A DNA stretch of 16,461 nt from positions 1 to 16,461 of the forward strand of contig CAKUHB010000042.1 of the NCBI GenBank assembly GCA_934655875.1. Direction: 5' to 3'. This stretch comes from an uncultured Oscillospiraceae bacterium (GTDB lineage: Bacteria > Bacillota > Clostridia > Oscillospirales > Oscillospiraceae). Position numbers and translations under genes: made by a program. Positions 7,888-13,425 of the stretch are shown one piece after another. Numbering within the stretch: the first letter of the stretch is position 1; each line of letters opens with the position of its first letter. Below the pieces are notes generated by a model. It was given only the letters and a program-made list of their open reading frames with translations, was not told the origin of the DNA and did not search any database.

Positions 7888-8589
7888 GTGTTTCCCATCG
7901 CGCTCACAAATGCCAGTCTGCCCGCAAAAAAGCGGATCCTGACCGTCTGCGTCAAGCTTTTTCTCGAGCAGGGCTATAAAAAGACCACAGTCGCAGAGAT
8001 TGTCCACAAGGCAGGCGTCTCCAACAGCAGCTTCCAGAATATTTTTCGTGCCAAGGACGGCGTTCTGACCGAGCTGGTACAGTTCATGTTCTCCAATCAG
8101 TTCGGCACCGCGCGCCAGCTCACCGGCGTCCATCTCCCGCTCATCTATATTTACGCGGCGGAGACCGCCATCCAGATGACGCTGACAGAGCTGAACGAGC
8201 ATCTGCGGGAAATCTACATCGAAGCCTACACGCAGGCTGAGGCTTCGGACTACATCTTCCATGAGACCGCGAAGGAGCTGTATCAGATCTTCGGCCCGTA
8301 TCAGCCGGAGCTGACCGAGGATGATTTTTACGCGCTGGAGATCGGCTCCGCCGGGATCATGCGCGCGTATATGGCACACCCGTGCGACGCGTCCATGACG
8401 CTGGAAAAGAAGCTGCGGTGCTTTCTGACTATGAGCCTGCGCGCCTATAAAGTCCCGGAGGAAGACATTCGGCAGGCGGTCGCGTTTGTGGGAAGTCTCG
8501 ACATCCGCGCCGTCTCCGAGCGCGTAATGGCCGACCTTTTCCAGGCGCTCGCCATGCGCTATGAATTTACGCTGCCGGAAAAGGCATAA
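7888..8589 (+). CDS. TetR/AcrR-family transcriptional regulator
   Basis: This 233-residue regulator has an N-terminal TetR helix-turn-helix at about residues 15-60: KKRILTVCVKLFLEQGYKKT, then TVAEIVHKAGVSNSSFQNIF and the usual Lys-Asp-Gly turn. The rest is a helical ligand-binding domain with no recognisable specificity. It lies 35 bases after the membrane-protein gene in the same direction, so it may be co-transcribed and control the cluster, perhaps at the palindrome at 4915-4928 (inference). The start is awkward. The GTG at 7888 is only one base from AAAGGA, too close for normal initiation, and no ATG exists in frame near it; an ATC at 7897, with normal spacing, is the alternative. Either choice changes only the first three residues. 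Confidence 0.85.
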   Translation: MFPIALTNASLPAKKRILTVCVKLFLEQGYKKTTVAEIVHKAGVSNSSFQNIFRAKDGVLTELVQFMFSNQFGTARQLTGVHLPLIYIYAAETAIQMTLTELNEHLREIYIEAYTQAEASDYIFHETAKELYQIFGPYQPELTEDDFYALEIGSAGIMRAYMAHPCDASMTLEKKLRCFLTMSLRAYKVPEEDIRQAVAFVGSLDIRAVSERVMADLFQALAMRYEFTLPEKA

Positions 8590-8593
8590 TACA

Positions 8594-8631
8594 CAAACGC
8601 CCCGCATACCGAACGGTATGCGGGGCGTTTG
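8594..8631 (+). terminator. Hairpin terminator after the TetR gene
   Basis: A perfect 17-bp stem, CAAACGCCCCGCATACC with GGTATGCGGGGCGTTTG, has a GAAC loop and starts four bases past the stop codon. The T-rich part is inside the stem rather than after it, so termination may be less clean than at the other sites. It lies between convergent genes and could act both ways. Confidence 0.75.
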
Positions 8632-8683
8632 CGTTCGTTAAAAAGTCTGTTTTTGCAAAGCGATACAAGAGATGCACTGTCTG

Positions 8684-8792
8684 TGTAGGGGACGATGCCC
8701 ACATCGTCCCGCTGCAGGGGGGTACGAATTTGCCATAAACCTCCGTAAAATCAGTCCGCTCTGCCGGGTCGATGTAGGCATCGACCCCTACA
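8684..8792. repeat. 109-bp MITE-like element with paired terminal hairpins
   Basis: Both ends read TGTAGGGG inward and are inverted relative to each other over about 28 bases with few differences. Each end also folds on itself: GGGACGATG-CCCA-CATCGTCCC (8689-8710) on the left and GGGTCGATG-TAGG-CATCGACCC (8766-8787) on the right. The centre (8711-8765) codes for nothing recognisable. It looks like a short non-autonomous repeat placed between the convergent TetR and ArsR-AraC genes. I saw no target-site duplication. Confidence 0.72.
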
Positions 8793-8837
8793 AACAAACC
8801 AGCAGGATTTCAGCATAGAACAGATATTGATGCTTTT

Positions 8838-9551
8838 TTACTGGTTCTGCCGCTCTTTGCGGTATTCCGTGGGGAGCTGGCCGTAGGTCTCTTTGAAGGC
8901 GGCGGTGAAGCGGCTCTGGCTCTCATAGCCGACAGCCTGCGCGATGGCCGCGATTTCGCTCTGCGTTTTGATGAGCATGGACGCCGCAGCTTCCATCCGG
9001 TGCTTTTTCATGTGGGCAGCGATGGTCTCGCCATAGACCTGCTTGAACGCGCGCTTGAGCGTGGTCGTGTTCATCAGGTATTTTTTTGACAGCTCCTCAA
9101 TCGTCACGCGTTCAGACAGATTCGCCGTCAGCTCGTCATGGACATGGCGGATGATCTGCTCCGGCGCGGCCTGTAAGTCGACCTCCCGCTCCGGGCAGGC
9201 GATCTGCATGACCTGCTCGACGATCTCGTGCAGCATGCGGATCTGCACGGTGTCCGCCGCGCGGTAATAGACCTCCTTGCCGTCGCGCCGGCTGGTGAGC
9301 AGGCCGCTGTCCGTCAGCGAGCGCAGGTGGTGCGAGACCGCGGGGCTGGACATCTCCAGCATGGCGGCCAGATTGATGACGCATTCCTCCTCGTGGCTCA
9401 GCAGCCAGAAAATACGCACGCGCGTCGGGTCGCTCAGCTGCCGGAAGATCTCGGACACGGCCGCAAAATGCGCCGTGTTCATCAGCTCCCGGTGCAGCTC
9501 TTCTGCGTGCCGCTGCCCGCCGTGGTCGTGCGGCAGCTCAAATCCGGACAT
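8838..9551 (-). CDS. ArsR-AraC fusion transcriptional regulator of the metal-efflux genes
   Basis: This is a 237-residue cytosolic DNA-binding protein. The start at 9551 follows AAAAGGAGGGCGTCAT, a strong ribosome site, so an upstream in-frame start is rejected. Residues about 27-115 form an ArsR/SmtB winged helix (FRQLSDPTRVRIFWLL, then SSPAVSHHLRSLTDSGLL and the wing RRDGKEVYY). Residues about 134-235 form an AraC-type double helix-turn-helix (TIEELSKKYLMNTTTLKRAF, then IAAIAQAVGYESQSRFTAAF and the usual Y..LP.EYR end). The classical ArsR metal motif CxC is reduced to a single Cys57 (ECVIN). Other possible ligands are the His-rich N-terminus (HDHGGQRH), D100, H108 and C119. It is divergent from the metal-binding protein and ATPase genes, so it most likely senses a metal and controls both directions. 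The specificity is not visible. Confidence 0.88.
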   Translation of the reverse strand: MSGFELPHDHGGQRHAEELHRELMNTAHFAAVSEIFRQLSDPTRVRIFWLLSHEEECVINLAAMLEMSSPAVSHHLRSLTDSGLLTSRRDGKEVYYRAADTVQIRMLHEIVEQVMQIACPEREVDLQAAPEQIIRHVHDELTANLSERVTIEELSKKYLMNTTTLKRAFKQVYGETIAAHMKKHRMEAAASMLIKTQSEIAAIAQAVGYESQSRFTAAFKETYGQLPTEYRKERQNQ

Positions 9552-9599
9552 ATGACGCCCTCCTTTTATCCGTTTTGGAAATTCCCTTCGCCTTTTCGG

Positions 9600-9628
9600 A
9601 AGCAAGCGTGTCGGAGCGCTTGCTTTTT
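9600..9628. other. Hairpin with T-run in the divergent metal-gene control region
   Basis: AAGCAAGCG (9600-9608) pairs perfectly with CGCTTGCTT (9617-9625), followed by TTT on the plus strand. It resembles a terminator on the plus strand but lies just upstream of the plus promoter and supplies its TTGCTT -35 box. On the minus strand it falls in the leader RNA of the regulator gene. Confidence 0.5.
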
Positions 9629-9648
9629 CGGCATACCGTCAGTATACT
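9620..9648 (+). promoter_or_regulatory. Promoter of the metal-binding protein/ATPase genes
   Basis: TTGCTT (9620-9625), 17 bases, TATACT (9643-9648). The -10 box is part of the palindrome AGTATACT (9641-9648), which gives an identical -10 on the other strand. The expected start is near 9655, leaving a leader of roughly 55 bases that includes the inverted repeat at 9660-9679. Confidence 0.62.
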
Positions 9649-9669
9649 GCGGATGTAATGATTAAGCAA
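9641..9669 (-). promoter_or_regulatory. Promoter of the ArsR-AraC regulator gene, overlapping the opposite promoter
   Basis: On the minus strand, TTGCTT (9664-9669), 17 bases, TATACT (9641-9646). Boxes and spacing are the same as for the plus-strand promoter, and the -10 boxes share the same six to eight bases, so RNA polymerase can use only one at a time. Confidence 0.62.
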
Positions 9670-9679
9670 CCATTTAATC
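9660..9679. promoter_or_regulatory. Candidate operator GATTAA-N8-TTAATC
   Basis: This perfect 6-bp inverted repeat overlaps the -35 box of the regulator promoter and the initial transcribed region of the ATPase promoter. ArsR/SmtB proteins usually bind AT-rich imperfect inverted repeats in such places. Assignment to the ArsR-AraC protein is inference from position. Confidence 0.45.
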
Positions 9680-9711
9680 CAGCATTTCAAAACGAACCGG
9701 AGGTACCTCAT

Positions 9712-9930
9712 ATGAAAAAGACGTATCAGATCGAAGTGGACTGCGCGAACTGCGCGAACCTGATGGAAGACGCCGCGAAGAAGACCGAAGGCGTTGCCAA
9801 CGCGACCGTCAATTTCATGACGCAGAAGATGATCGTGGAATTTGCCGAGGGCGCAGACGAAAAGAAGACCATGAAAGCCGTTCTCAAGGCCTGCAAGAAG
9901 GTAGAGCCTGACTGCGAGATCGAGCTTTGA
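9712..9930 (+). CDS. Free-standing heavy-metal-associated (HMA) domain protein
   Basis: This is a 72-residue soluble protein with a GGAGG site before the ATG. It is one ferredoxin-like HMA domain: YQIEVDCANC, then two helices and a strand (TVNFMTQKMIVEF). The Cys-x2-Cys pair is C11/C14, but the usual Gly-Met-Thr before the first Cys is replaced by Val-Asp, as in zinc/cadmium-type domains. In many P1B ATPases this domain is the N-terminal part of the pump; here it is a separate gene upstream of an ATPase that lacks it. It probably delivers metal to, or regulates, that pump. The two genes should be co-transcribed but are separated by a hairpin. Confidence 0.88.
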   Translation: MKKTYQIEVDCANCANLMEDAAKKTEGVANATVNFMTQKMIVEFAEGADEKKTMKAVLKACKKVEPDCEIEL

Positions 9931-9938
9931 TCCGCTTC

Positions 9939-9967
9939 GCCGCGCCGCTTTCCCGGCGCGGCATTTT
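9939..9967 (+). terminator. Intercistronic hairpin between HMA and ATPase genes
   Basis: GCCGCGCCG pairs with CGGCGCGGC (9 bp, CTTTCC loop) and is followed by ATTTTATC. It looks like a partial terminator or RNA-stabilising hairpin. Either would leave more HMA message than ATPase message. Confidence 0.6.
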
Positions 9968-9990
9968 ATCGGAAAACGGAGGGACTTCCC

Positions 9991-11865
9991 ATGACAAAGA
10001 AACAGAAAAAGATGCTTGTCCGCATTCTCATCACGGCCGTCATGCTGCTTGCGCTGCACTTCATCCCCATCACCGGCGTCCCGCAGCTGATCGCGTATCT
10101 GGCCGCCTATCTCGTCATCGGCTATGACATTCTGAAAAAGGCCGGCAAGGGCATTGCCAATGGCCGCGCGTTCGACGAGAATTTCCTGATGGCGCTGGCC
10201 ACGCTCGGCGCGTTCGGCCTTGCCATCTGGACAAAGAGCGGCGATTACGTCGAGGGCATCGCCGTTATGCTGTTCTATCAGATCGGCGAGCTGTTCCAGA
10301 GCTACGCCGTCGGCAAGAGCCGCCGGAACATTTCGGCGCTCATGGACATCCGCCCGGACTACGCCAACATCGAACAGGACGGTCAGCTCACGCAGGTCGA
10401 CCCGGACGAGGTTGCAGTCGGCAGCATCATCGTGGTGCAGCCGGGCGAAAAGGTGCCGCTTGACGGTGTGATCGTCGAGGGCAGTGCCAGTCTCAACACC
10501 AGCGCGCTGACCGGCGAGAGCCTGCCGCGCGACGTCAAGGCAGGCGACGAGATCATCAGCGGCTGCATCGACATGTCCGGCGTTCTGAAGATCCGCACGA
10601 CGAAGGCCTTCGGCGAGTCCACGGTGTCGAAGATCCTTGACCTTGTGGAAAACGCCAGCTCACGCAAGTCGAGATCTGAGACGTTTATTTCCCGCTTCGC
10701 CAAGGTCTATACGCCCGCCGTGTGCATCGGCGCGCTGGCACTGGCCATTCTGGTGCCGCTGGGCCGGATGCTCGCGGGCGCAGACGCCAACTGGACGGAC
10801 TGGATCTACCGCGCGCTGTCCTTCCTTGTTGTGAGCTGCCCGTGCGCGCTCGTCATCAGTATCCCCCTGAGCTTCTTCGCCGGCATCGGCGGCGCCAGCA
10901 AGGAGGGCATTCTGGTCAAGGGCTCCAACTATCTCGAAGCGCTGTCTGAATCGAAGGTCGTTGTTTTTGACAAGACCGGCACGCTGACCCAGGGCGTTTT
11001 TGAGGTCACCGCCGTTCACCACAGCCCGCTCGATGAGCAGCAGCTGCTCGAATACGCCGCGCTGGCCGAATGTGCTTCCTCGCACCCCATCAGCAAGAGC
11101 CTGCAAAAGGCCTATGGCAAGGAGATCGACCGCAGCCGCGTGACGGATATCGAAGAGATCAGCGGTCACGGCATCACTGCGAAAGTCGACAGCCACGCCG
11201 TCGCCGCAGGCAACAGCAAGCTCATGGAAACGCTCGGGATCGAGTATTGCAGCTGCCACAGCGTCGGTACGATCATCCACATGGCCATCGACGGCCAGTA
11301 CGCGGGCCACATCGTCATCTCTGACGTTGTCAAGCCGCACTCGAAGGAAGCCATTGCCCAGCTCAAAAAGGCGGGCGTCCAGAAGACCATCATGCTGACA
11401 GGCGATGCCAAGCGCGTGGCTGACAGCGTGGCCGCAGAGCTCGGCGTCGACGAGGTGCAAAGCGAGCTTCTGCCGGCTGACAAGGTCGAGCAGGTGGAAA
11501 AGCTGCTGGCCGCCAAGGGTAAGAATGACATGCTGGCCTTCGTCGGCGATGGCATCAACGACGCGCCTGTTCTGACGCGTGCGGACATCGGCATCGCGAT
11601 GGGCGCCATGGGCTCCGACGCTGCGATCGAAGCGGCTGACGTCGTCCTCATGGACGACGATCCTCTCCAGATCGCCAAGGCCATCAGGATCTCCCGCAAG
11701 TGCATCGGCATCGTCCGGCAGAACATTGTATTCTCACTCGTCGTCAAGTTCGCCTGCCTTGCGCTTGTCGCACTCGGTGTTGCAAATATGTGGGCTGCGA
11801 TCTTTGCCGATGTCGGCGTCATGGTTCTCGCCGTCCTCAACGCCATCCGCGCCCTCAAGCTCTGA
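9991..11865 (+). CDS. cadA: Heavy-metal P1B-2 type ATPase (Zn/Cd/Pb efflux), no N-terminal HMA domain
   Basis: This 624-residue membrane pump exports divalent soft metals using ATP. The first 110 residues carry the leading membrane helices without any Cys-x2-Cys domain. Next come the actuator domain with TGES at 174-177, the ion-channel motif CPC at 283-285, the phosphorylation site DKTGT at 327-331, the HP pair at 365-366 of the nucleotide domain, and GDGIND at 519-524. The last two helices contain Lys586 and Asp607-Val-Gly609, the combination that marks the P1B-2 (CadA/ZntA) subgroup rather than copper pumps. The length suits a family member lacking the HMA domain. The start follows GGAGGG. 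It sits downstream of the separate HMA protein and is probably controlled by the divergent ArsR-AraC protein. cadA and zntA are both possible names. Confidence 0.95.
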   Translation: MTKKQKKMLVRILITAVMLLALHFIPITGVPQLIAYLAAYLVIGYDILKKAGKGIANGRAFDENFLMALATLGAFGLAIWTKSGDYVEGIAVMLFYQIGELFQSYAVGKSRRNISALMDIRPDYANIEQDGQLTQVDPDEVAVGSIIVVQPGEKVPLDGVIVEGSASLNTSALTGESLPRDVKAGDEIISGCIDMSGVLKIRTTKAFGESTVSKILDLVENASSRKSRSETFISRFAKVYTPAVCIGALALAILVPLGRMLAGADANWTDWIYRALSFLVVSCPCALVISIPLSFFAGIGGASKEGILVKGSNYLEALSESKVVVFDKTGTLTQGVFEVTAVHHSPLDEQQLLEYAALAECASSHPISKSLQKAYGKEIDRSRVTDIEEISGHGITAKVDSHAVAAGNSKLMETLGIEYCSCHSVGTIIHMAIDGQYAGHIVISDVVKPHSKEAIAQLKKAGVQKTIMLTGDAKRVADSVAAELGVDEVQSELLPADKVEQVEKLLAAKGKNDMLAFVGDGINDAPVLTRADIGIAMGAMGSDAAIEAADVVLMDDDPLQIAKAIRISRKCIGIVRQNIVFSLVVKFACLALVALGVANMWAAIFADVGVMVLAVLNAIRALKL

Positions 11866-11885
11866 TTCCCCGCCAGAAATAACCT

Positions 11886-11917
11886 GCCCCCGGATATGCA
11901 GCAGCATGTCCGGGGGC
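11886..11917 (+). terminator. Terminator after the ATPase gene
   Basis: GCCCCCGGATATG pairs with CATGTCCGGGGGC (one mismatch) around a CAGCAG loop, 20 bases past the stop codon. The T-tract is weak (GTTCTGT). Confidence 0.7.
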
Positions 11918-11977
11918 GTTCTGTATCCGGCAGAGCGCCGAACGCATCTTCTCGTATTGTTTTGACATCAAAGCTTA

Positions 11978-12020
11978 AAAAGGCCGTGAGAGCCCCTCAG
12001 GCAGCTTATCACGGCCTTTT
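11978..12020 (-). terminator. Bidirectional terminator-like hairpin
   Basis: AAAAGGCCGTGA pairs with TCACGGCCTTTT (12 bp, 19-nt loop). On the minus strand it ends in TTTTT and directly abuts the stop codon of the small reading frame at 12020-12103; on the plus strand it ends in TTTTC. Confidence 0.65.
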
Positions 12021-12103
12021 CATTGCATTGGCACATAACCGCAACAAGCCGGCATCGGTCCGTACAGACCGTTTATGACCGTCTTTTGTCTTTGTGCAAT
12101 CAT
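12020..12103 (-). CDS. Possible 27-residue peptide ahead of a terminator
   Basis: The frame starts at ATG 12103 and ends at TGA 12020-12022; the peptide begins MIAQRQKTVINGLYGP and ends with two cysteines and GYVPMQ. Its stop codon touches the 11978-12020 terminator. Its ATG overlaps, as ATGA, the stop of an eight-codon frame that begins 7 bases after AAAGGA. It has no good ribosome site of its own and no visible promoter. It may be chance; I do not recognise it. Confidence 0.2.
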   Translation of the reverse strand: MIAQRQKTVINGLYGPMPACCGYVPMQ

Positions 12104-12199
12104 AAGGAAGCGTGAAAGGAAGCCATCAGGGGTTCCTTTCGCGCTCAATTCCCGCTCACAGGCGGCTTGTTCCACGAAGCAGAGCGCTTTCGCACCAAT

Positions 12200-12227
12200 A
12201 AAAAAGACACGCCAAAGCGTGTTTTTT
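12200..12227. terminator. Bidirectional rho-independent terminator
   Basis: ACACGC-CAAA-GCGTGT is a short perfect stem with six T on the plus side (12222-12227) and six A on the minus side (12200-12205). It would stop transcripts coming from either direction. Confidence 0.75.
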
Positions 12228-12271
12228 GTGTGATACGAACACCATGGCTTAATCACCAAATTAGAAAACAA

Positions 12272-12301
12272 AATCGCAATCCAGCGGAAGCGATTGCGAT
12301 T
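12272..12301 (-). terminator. Terminator-like hairpin downstream of the tRNA
   Basis: AATCGCAATC pairs perfectly with GATTGCGATT. On the minus strand it runs into TTTTGTTTTC, so it may be a secondary stop for transcripts from the tRNA gene. Confidence 0.5.
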
Positions 12302-12353
12302 CTGAGAGGAGGAGCGACGGAGCTGGTAAGAGATGCCTTTTGATGCAAAGCAT

Positions 12354-12388
12354 AAAAAAGCCGTCGCGGACTAGCAAAGTCCGCGACG
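12354..12388 (-). terminator. Terminator of the tRNA-Leu gene
   Basis: On the minus strand, CGTCGCGGAC and GTCCGCGACG form a 10-bp stem with a TTTGCTA loop, followed by GCTTTTTT. It begins five bases after the encoded CCA end of the tRNA. Confidence 0.88.
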
Positions 12389-12392
12389 ACGA

Positions 12393-12480
12393 TGGTGCGC
12401 GAGGCGGGACTTGAACCCGCACGTCCGGAGTGGACACTAGAACCTGAATCTAGCGAGTCTGCCAATTCCACCACTCGCGC
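12393..12480 (-). tRNA. tRNA-Leu(CAG), CCA encoded
   Basis: On the minus strand the acceptor stem GCGCGAG pairs with CTCGCGC, followed by A and an encoded CCA. The anticodon arm is CTAGA-TTCAGGT-TCTAG with anticodon CAG (plus-strand 12444-12446), reading CTG leucine codons. A long variable arm (class II, as expected for Leu) and a T-arm GCGGG-TTCAAGT-CCCGC are present. The length is 88 bases with CCA. It has its own promoter and terminator, so it is an independent single-tRNA unit. Confidence 0.97.
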
Positions 12481-12506
12481 ATGCATTGTCTTTCGACTGC
12501 TCAGAT

Positions 12507-12535
12507 ATATTATCACGAACCTTGCGAAATGTCAA
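12507..12535 (-). promoter_or_regulatory. Promoter of tRNA-Leu
   Basis: TTGACA (12530-12535), 17 bases, TAATAT (12507-12512) on the minus strand is almost the exact sigma-A consensus. It lies about 27 bases before the mature tRNA 5' end. Confidence 0.9.
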
Positions 12536-12832
12536 GCACTTTCTTTCCGTTTTCCGCTCTTTTTGCTCCTCGCGCCATTCGGTCGGTGGCCGCATGGCAG
12601 ATCTGGCGTCTTCCTGCGGCGGCGGAGAAGCTGCAACAAAATGCGTAAAGCGTTGCTGCCACCGATACGCAGTCCACAGCGGTATTTCATGTAAATAGTA
12701 TAGAGCATCCGCCTAATTCAATTTAAAAAACGGAATTGCAATCCCGCACCATCTATTTCCATTTTGAAAGGAGGGGACGCAACAAAGCAAGTGAGATGGA
12801 TTTCTGATGCGCAGCTCCTCTCAAAATCGTAA
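12536..12832. other. Gap before the AT-rich fragment; possible ribosome-site-hiding hairpin
   Basis: No convincing gene is present. The left half is GC-rich; from about 12700 the sequence becomes AT-rich. ATTTTGA-A-AGGAG (12761-12773) can pair with CTCCT-C-TCAAAAT (12815-12827), burying an AAAGGAGG ribosome site. A GTG at 12791 opens a 13-codon frame ending at TAA 12830, in the same phase as the fragment that follows. This may be the damaged start of that gene. Confidence 0.4.
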
Positions 12833-13417
12833 CCCAGCGTAAACGGTTACATTTTTCAAGCAAATGTCGAGAATTTCAGAAATGTCAGTATAAGCGACGC
12901 CTATTATTACGCCATGGATTACATCTTTTCGGTATTATGTTATAAAGATGAACTGTTCAGTAAATACGATAGCAGAAGAGGCGGCGTAGATCGCTTTGCA
13001 AACAAACGAACAGAACGAATCGGGAAAAAATATCAATGGATAGCAATGTACCATGTGATGTCCAAAATTGCTGACAATACTGAGGTCGAGAGATGGGATG
13101 GGAAGAGCGACTATCATGGCGCATGGGAGCCATTTATGCGCGATTTTGATCCGACACTCAATCTGAAAATCGGTACTATATGTAAACCAAGTCTGGATTT
13201 CGTACAAATTCAAGGTGATTTCTTTGACGGAGATGGCGCAGATGAAAAGCAAATTGAATTGTGGACAAAATCAAATTCCTCATTTTTTGAAAAGGCTTCA
13301 GACAAATTACTCATAAAAGATCAGTATGGAGAAGAATGGCTTGCTCTGACACAATATGACCATCAAAACAATGAAAAGTATACCTATCGCTATTTTGCCA
13401 TTATGTTCAGAATTTAG
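12833..13417 (+). pseudogene. C-terminal fragment of a large, unidentified protein, possibly a defence-type NTPase
   Basis: The frame is open from 12833 to TAG 13415-13417. Protein-like sequence continues upstream of the first ATG (12914), for example NGYIFQANVENFRNVSISDA, with no start or ribosome site at either place. So the piece is 5'-truncated, with a TAA at 12830 in the same phase. Characteristic parts are TERIGKKYQWIAMYHVMSKI and, about 45 residues later, MRDFDPTL. From memory, similar IGKKYQWIA...RDIDP segments occur near the C-terminus of very large ATP-binding proteins, some linked to phage defence; I could not check this. Its base composition is far more AT-rich than that of any other coding region here. 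The 3' end may also be cut, since the next gene's frame begins within a few bases. Confidence 0.6.
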
Positions 13418-13425
13418 GGACTTAT

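Larger units (their letters stand above)
11866..12392. other. Hairpin-rich gap with no confident gene
   Basis: 527 bases between the ATPase and the tRNA contain at least six strong inverted repeats: 11886-11917, 11978-12020, 12110-12144 (12 bp with one G-T pair), 12200-12227, 12272-12301 and 12354-12388. Apart from a possible tiny reading frame at 12020-12103, no coding signal is convincing. Several hairpins have U-tracts in the minus-strand direction, downstream of the tRNA. Confidence 0.6.

Noticed and set aside
9600..9628. Terminator for a plus-strand transcript
   Set aside because: No plus-strand gene lies upstream of it; its right arm supplies the -35 box of the downstream promoter, so a regulatory or leader role is more likely.
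10660..11460. Minus-strand frame of 266 codons opposite the ATPase
   Set aside because: It is antisense to conserved ATPase motifs (CPC, DKTGT) and has no independent coding evidence.
12393..12480. tRNA-Leu as the integration site of the mobile element to its right
   Set aside because: Integration normally occurs at the 3' end of a tRNA, which here faces left (12393), while the mobile-element genes lie on the 5' side beyond the tRNA promoter. No repeat of the tRNA 3' end or integrase gene is visible in the window.
12253..12694. Open frames on both strands crossing 12392-12480 (for example ARVVELADSLDSGSS and VREAGLEPARP)
   Set aside because: These peptides are direct translations of the tRNA-Leu gene, a well-known source of false proteins.
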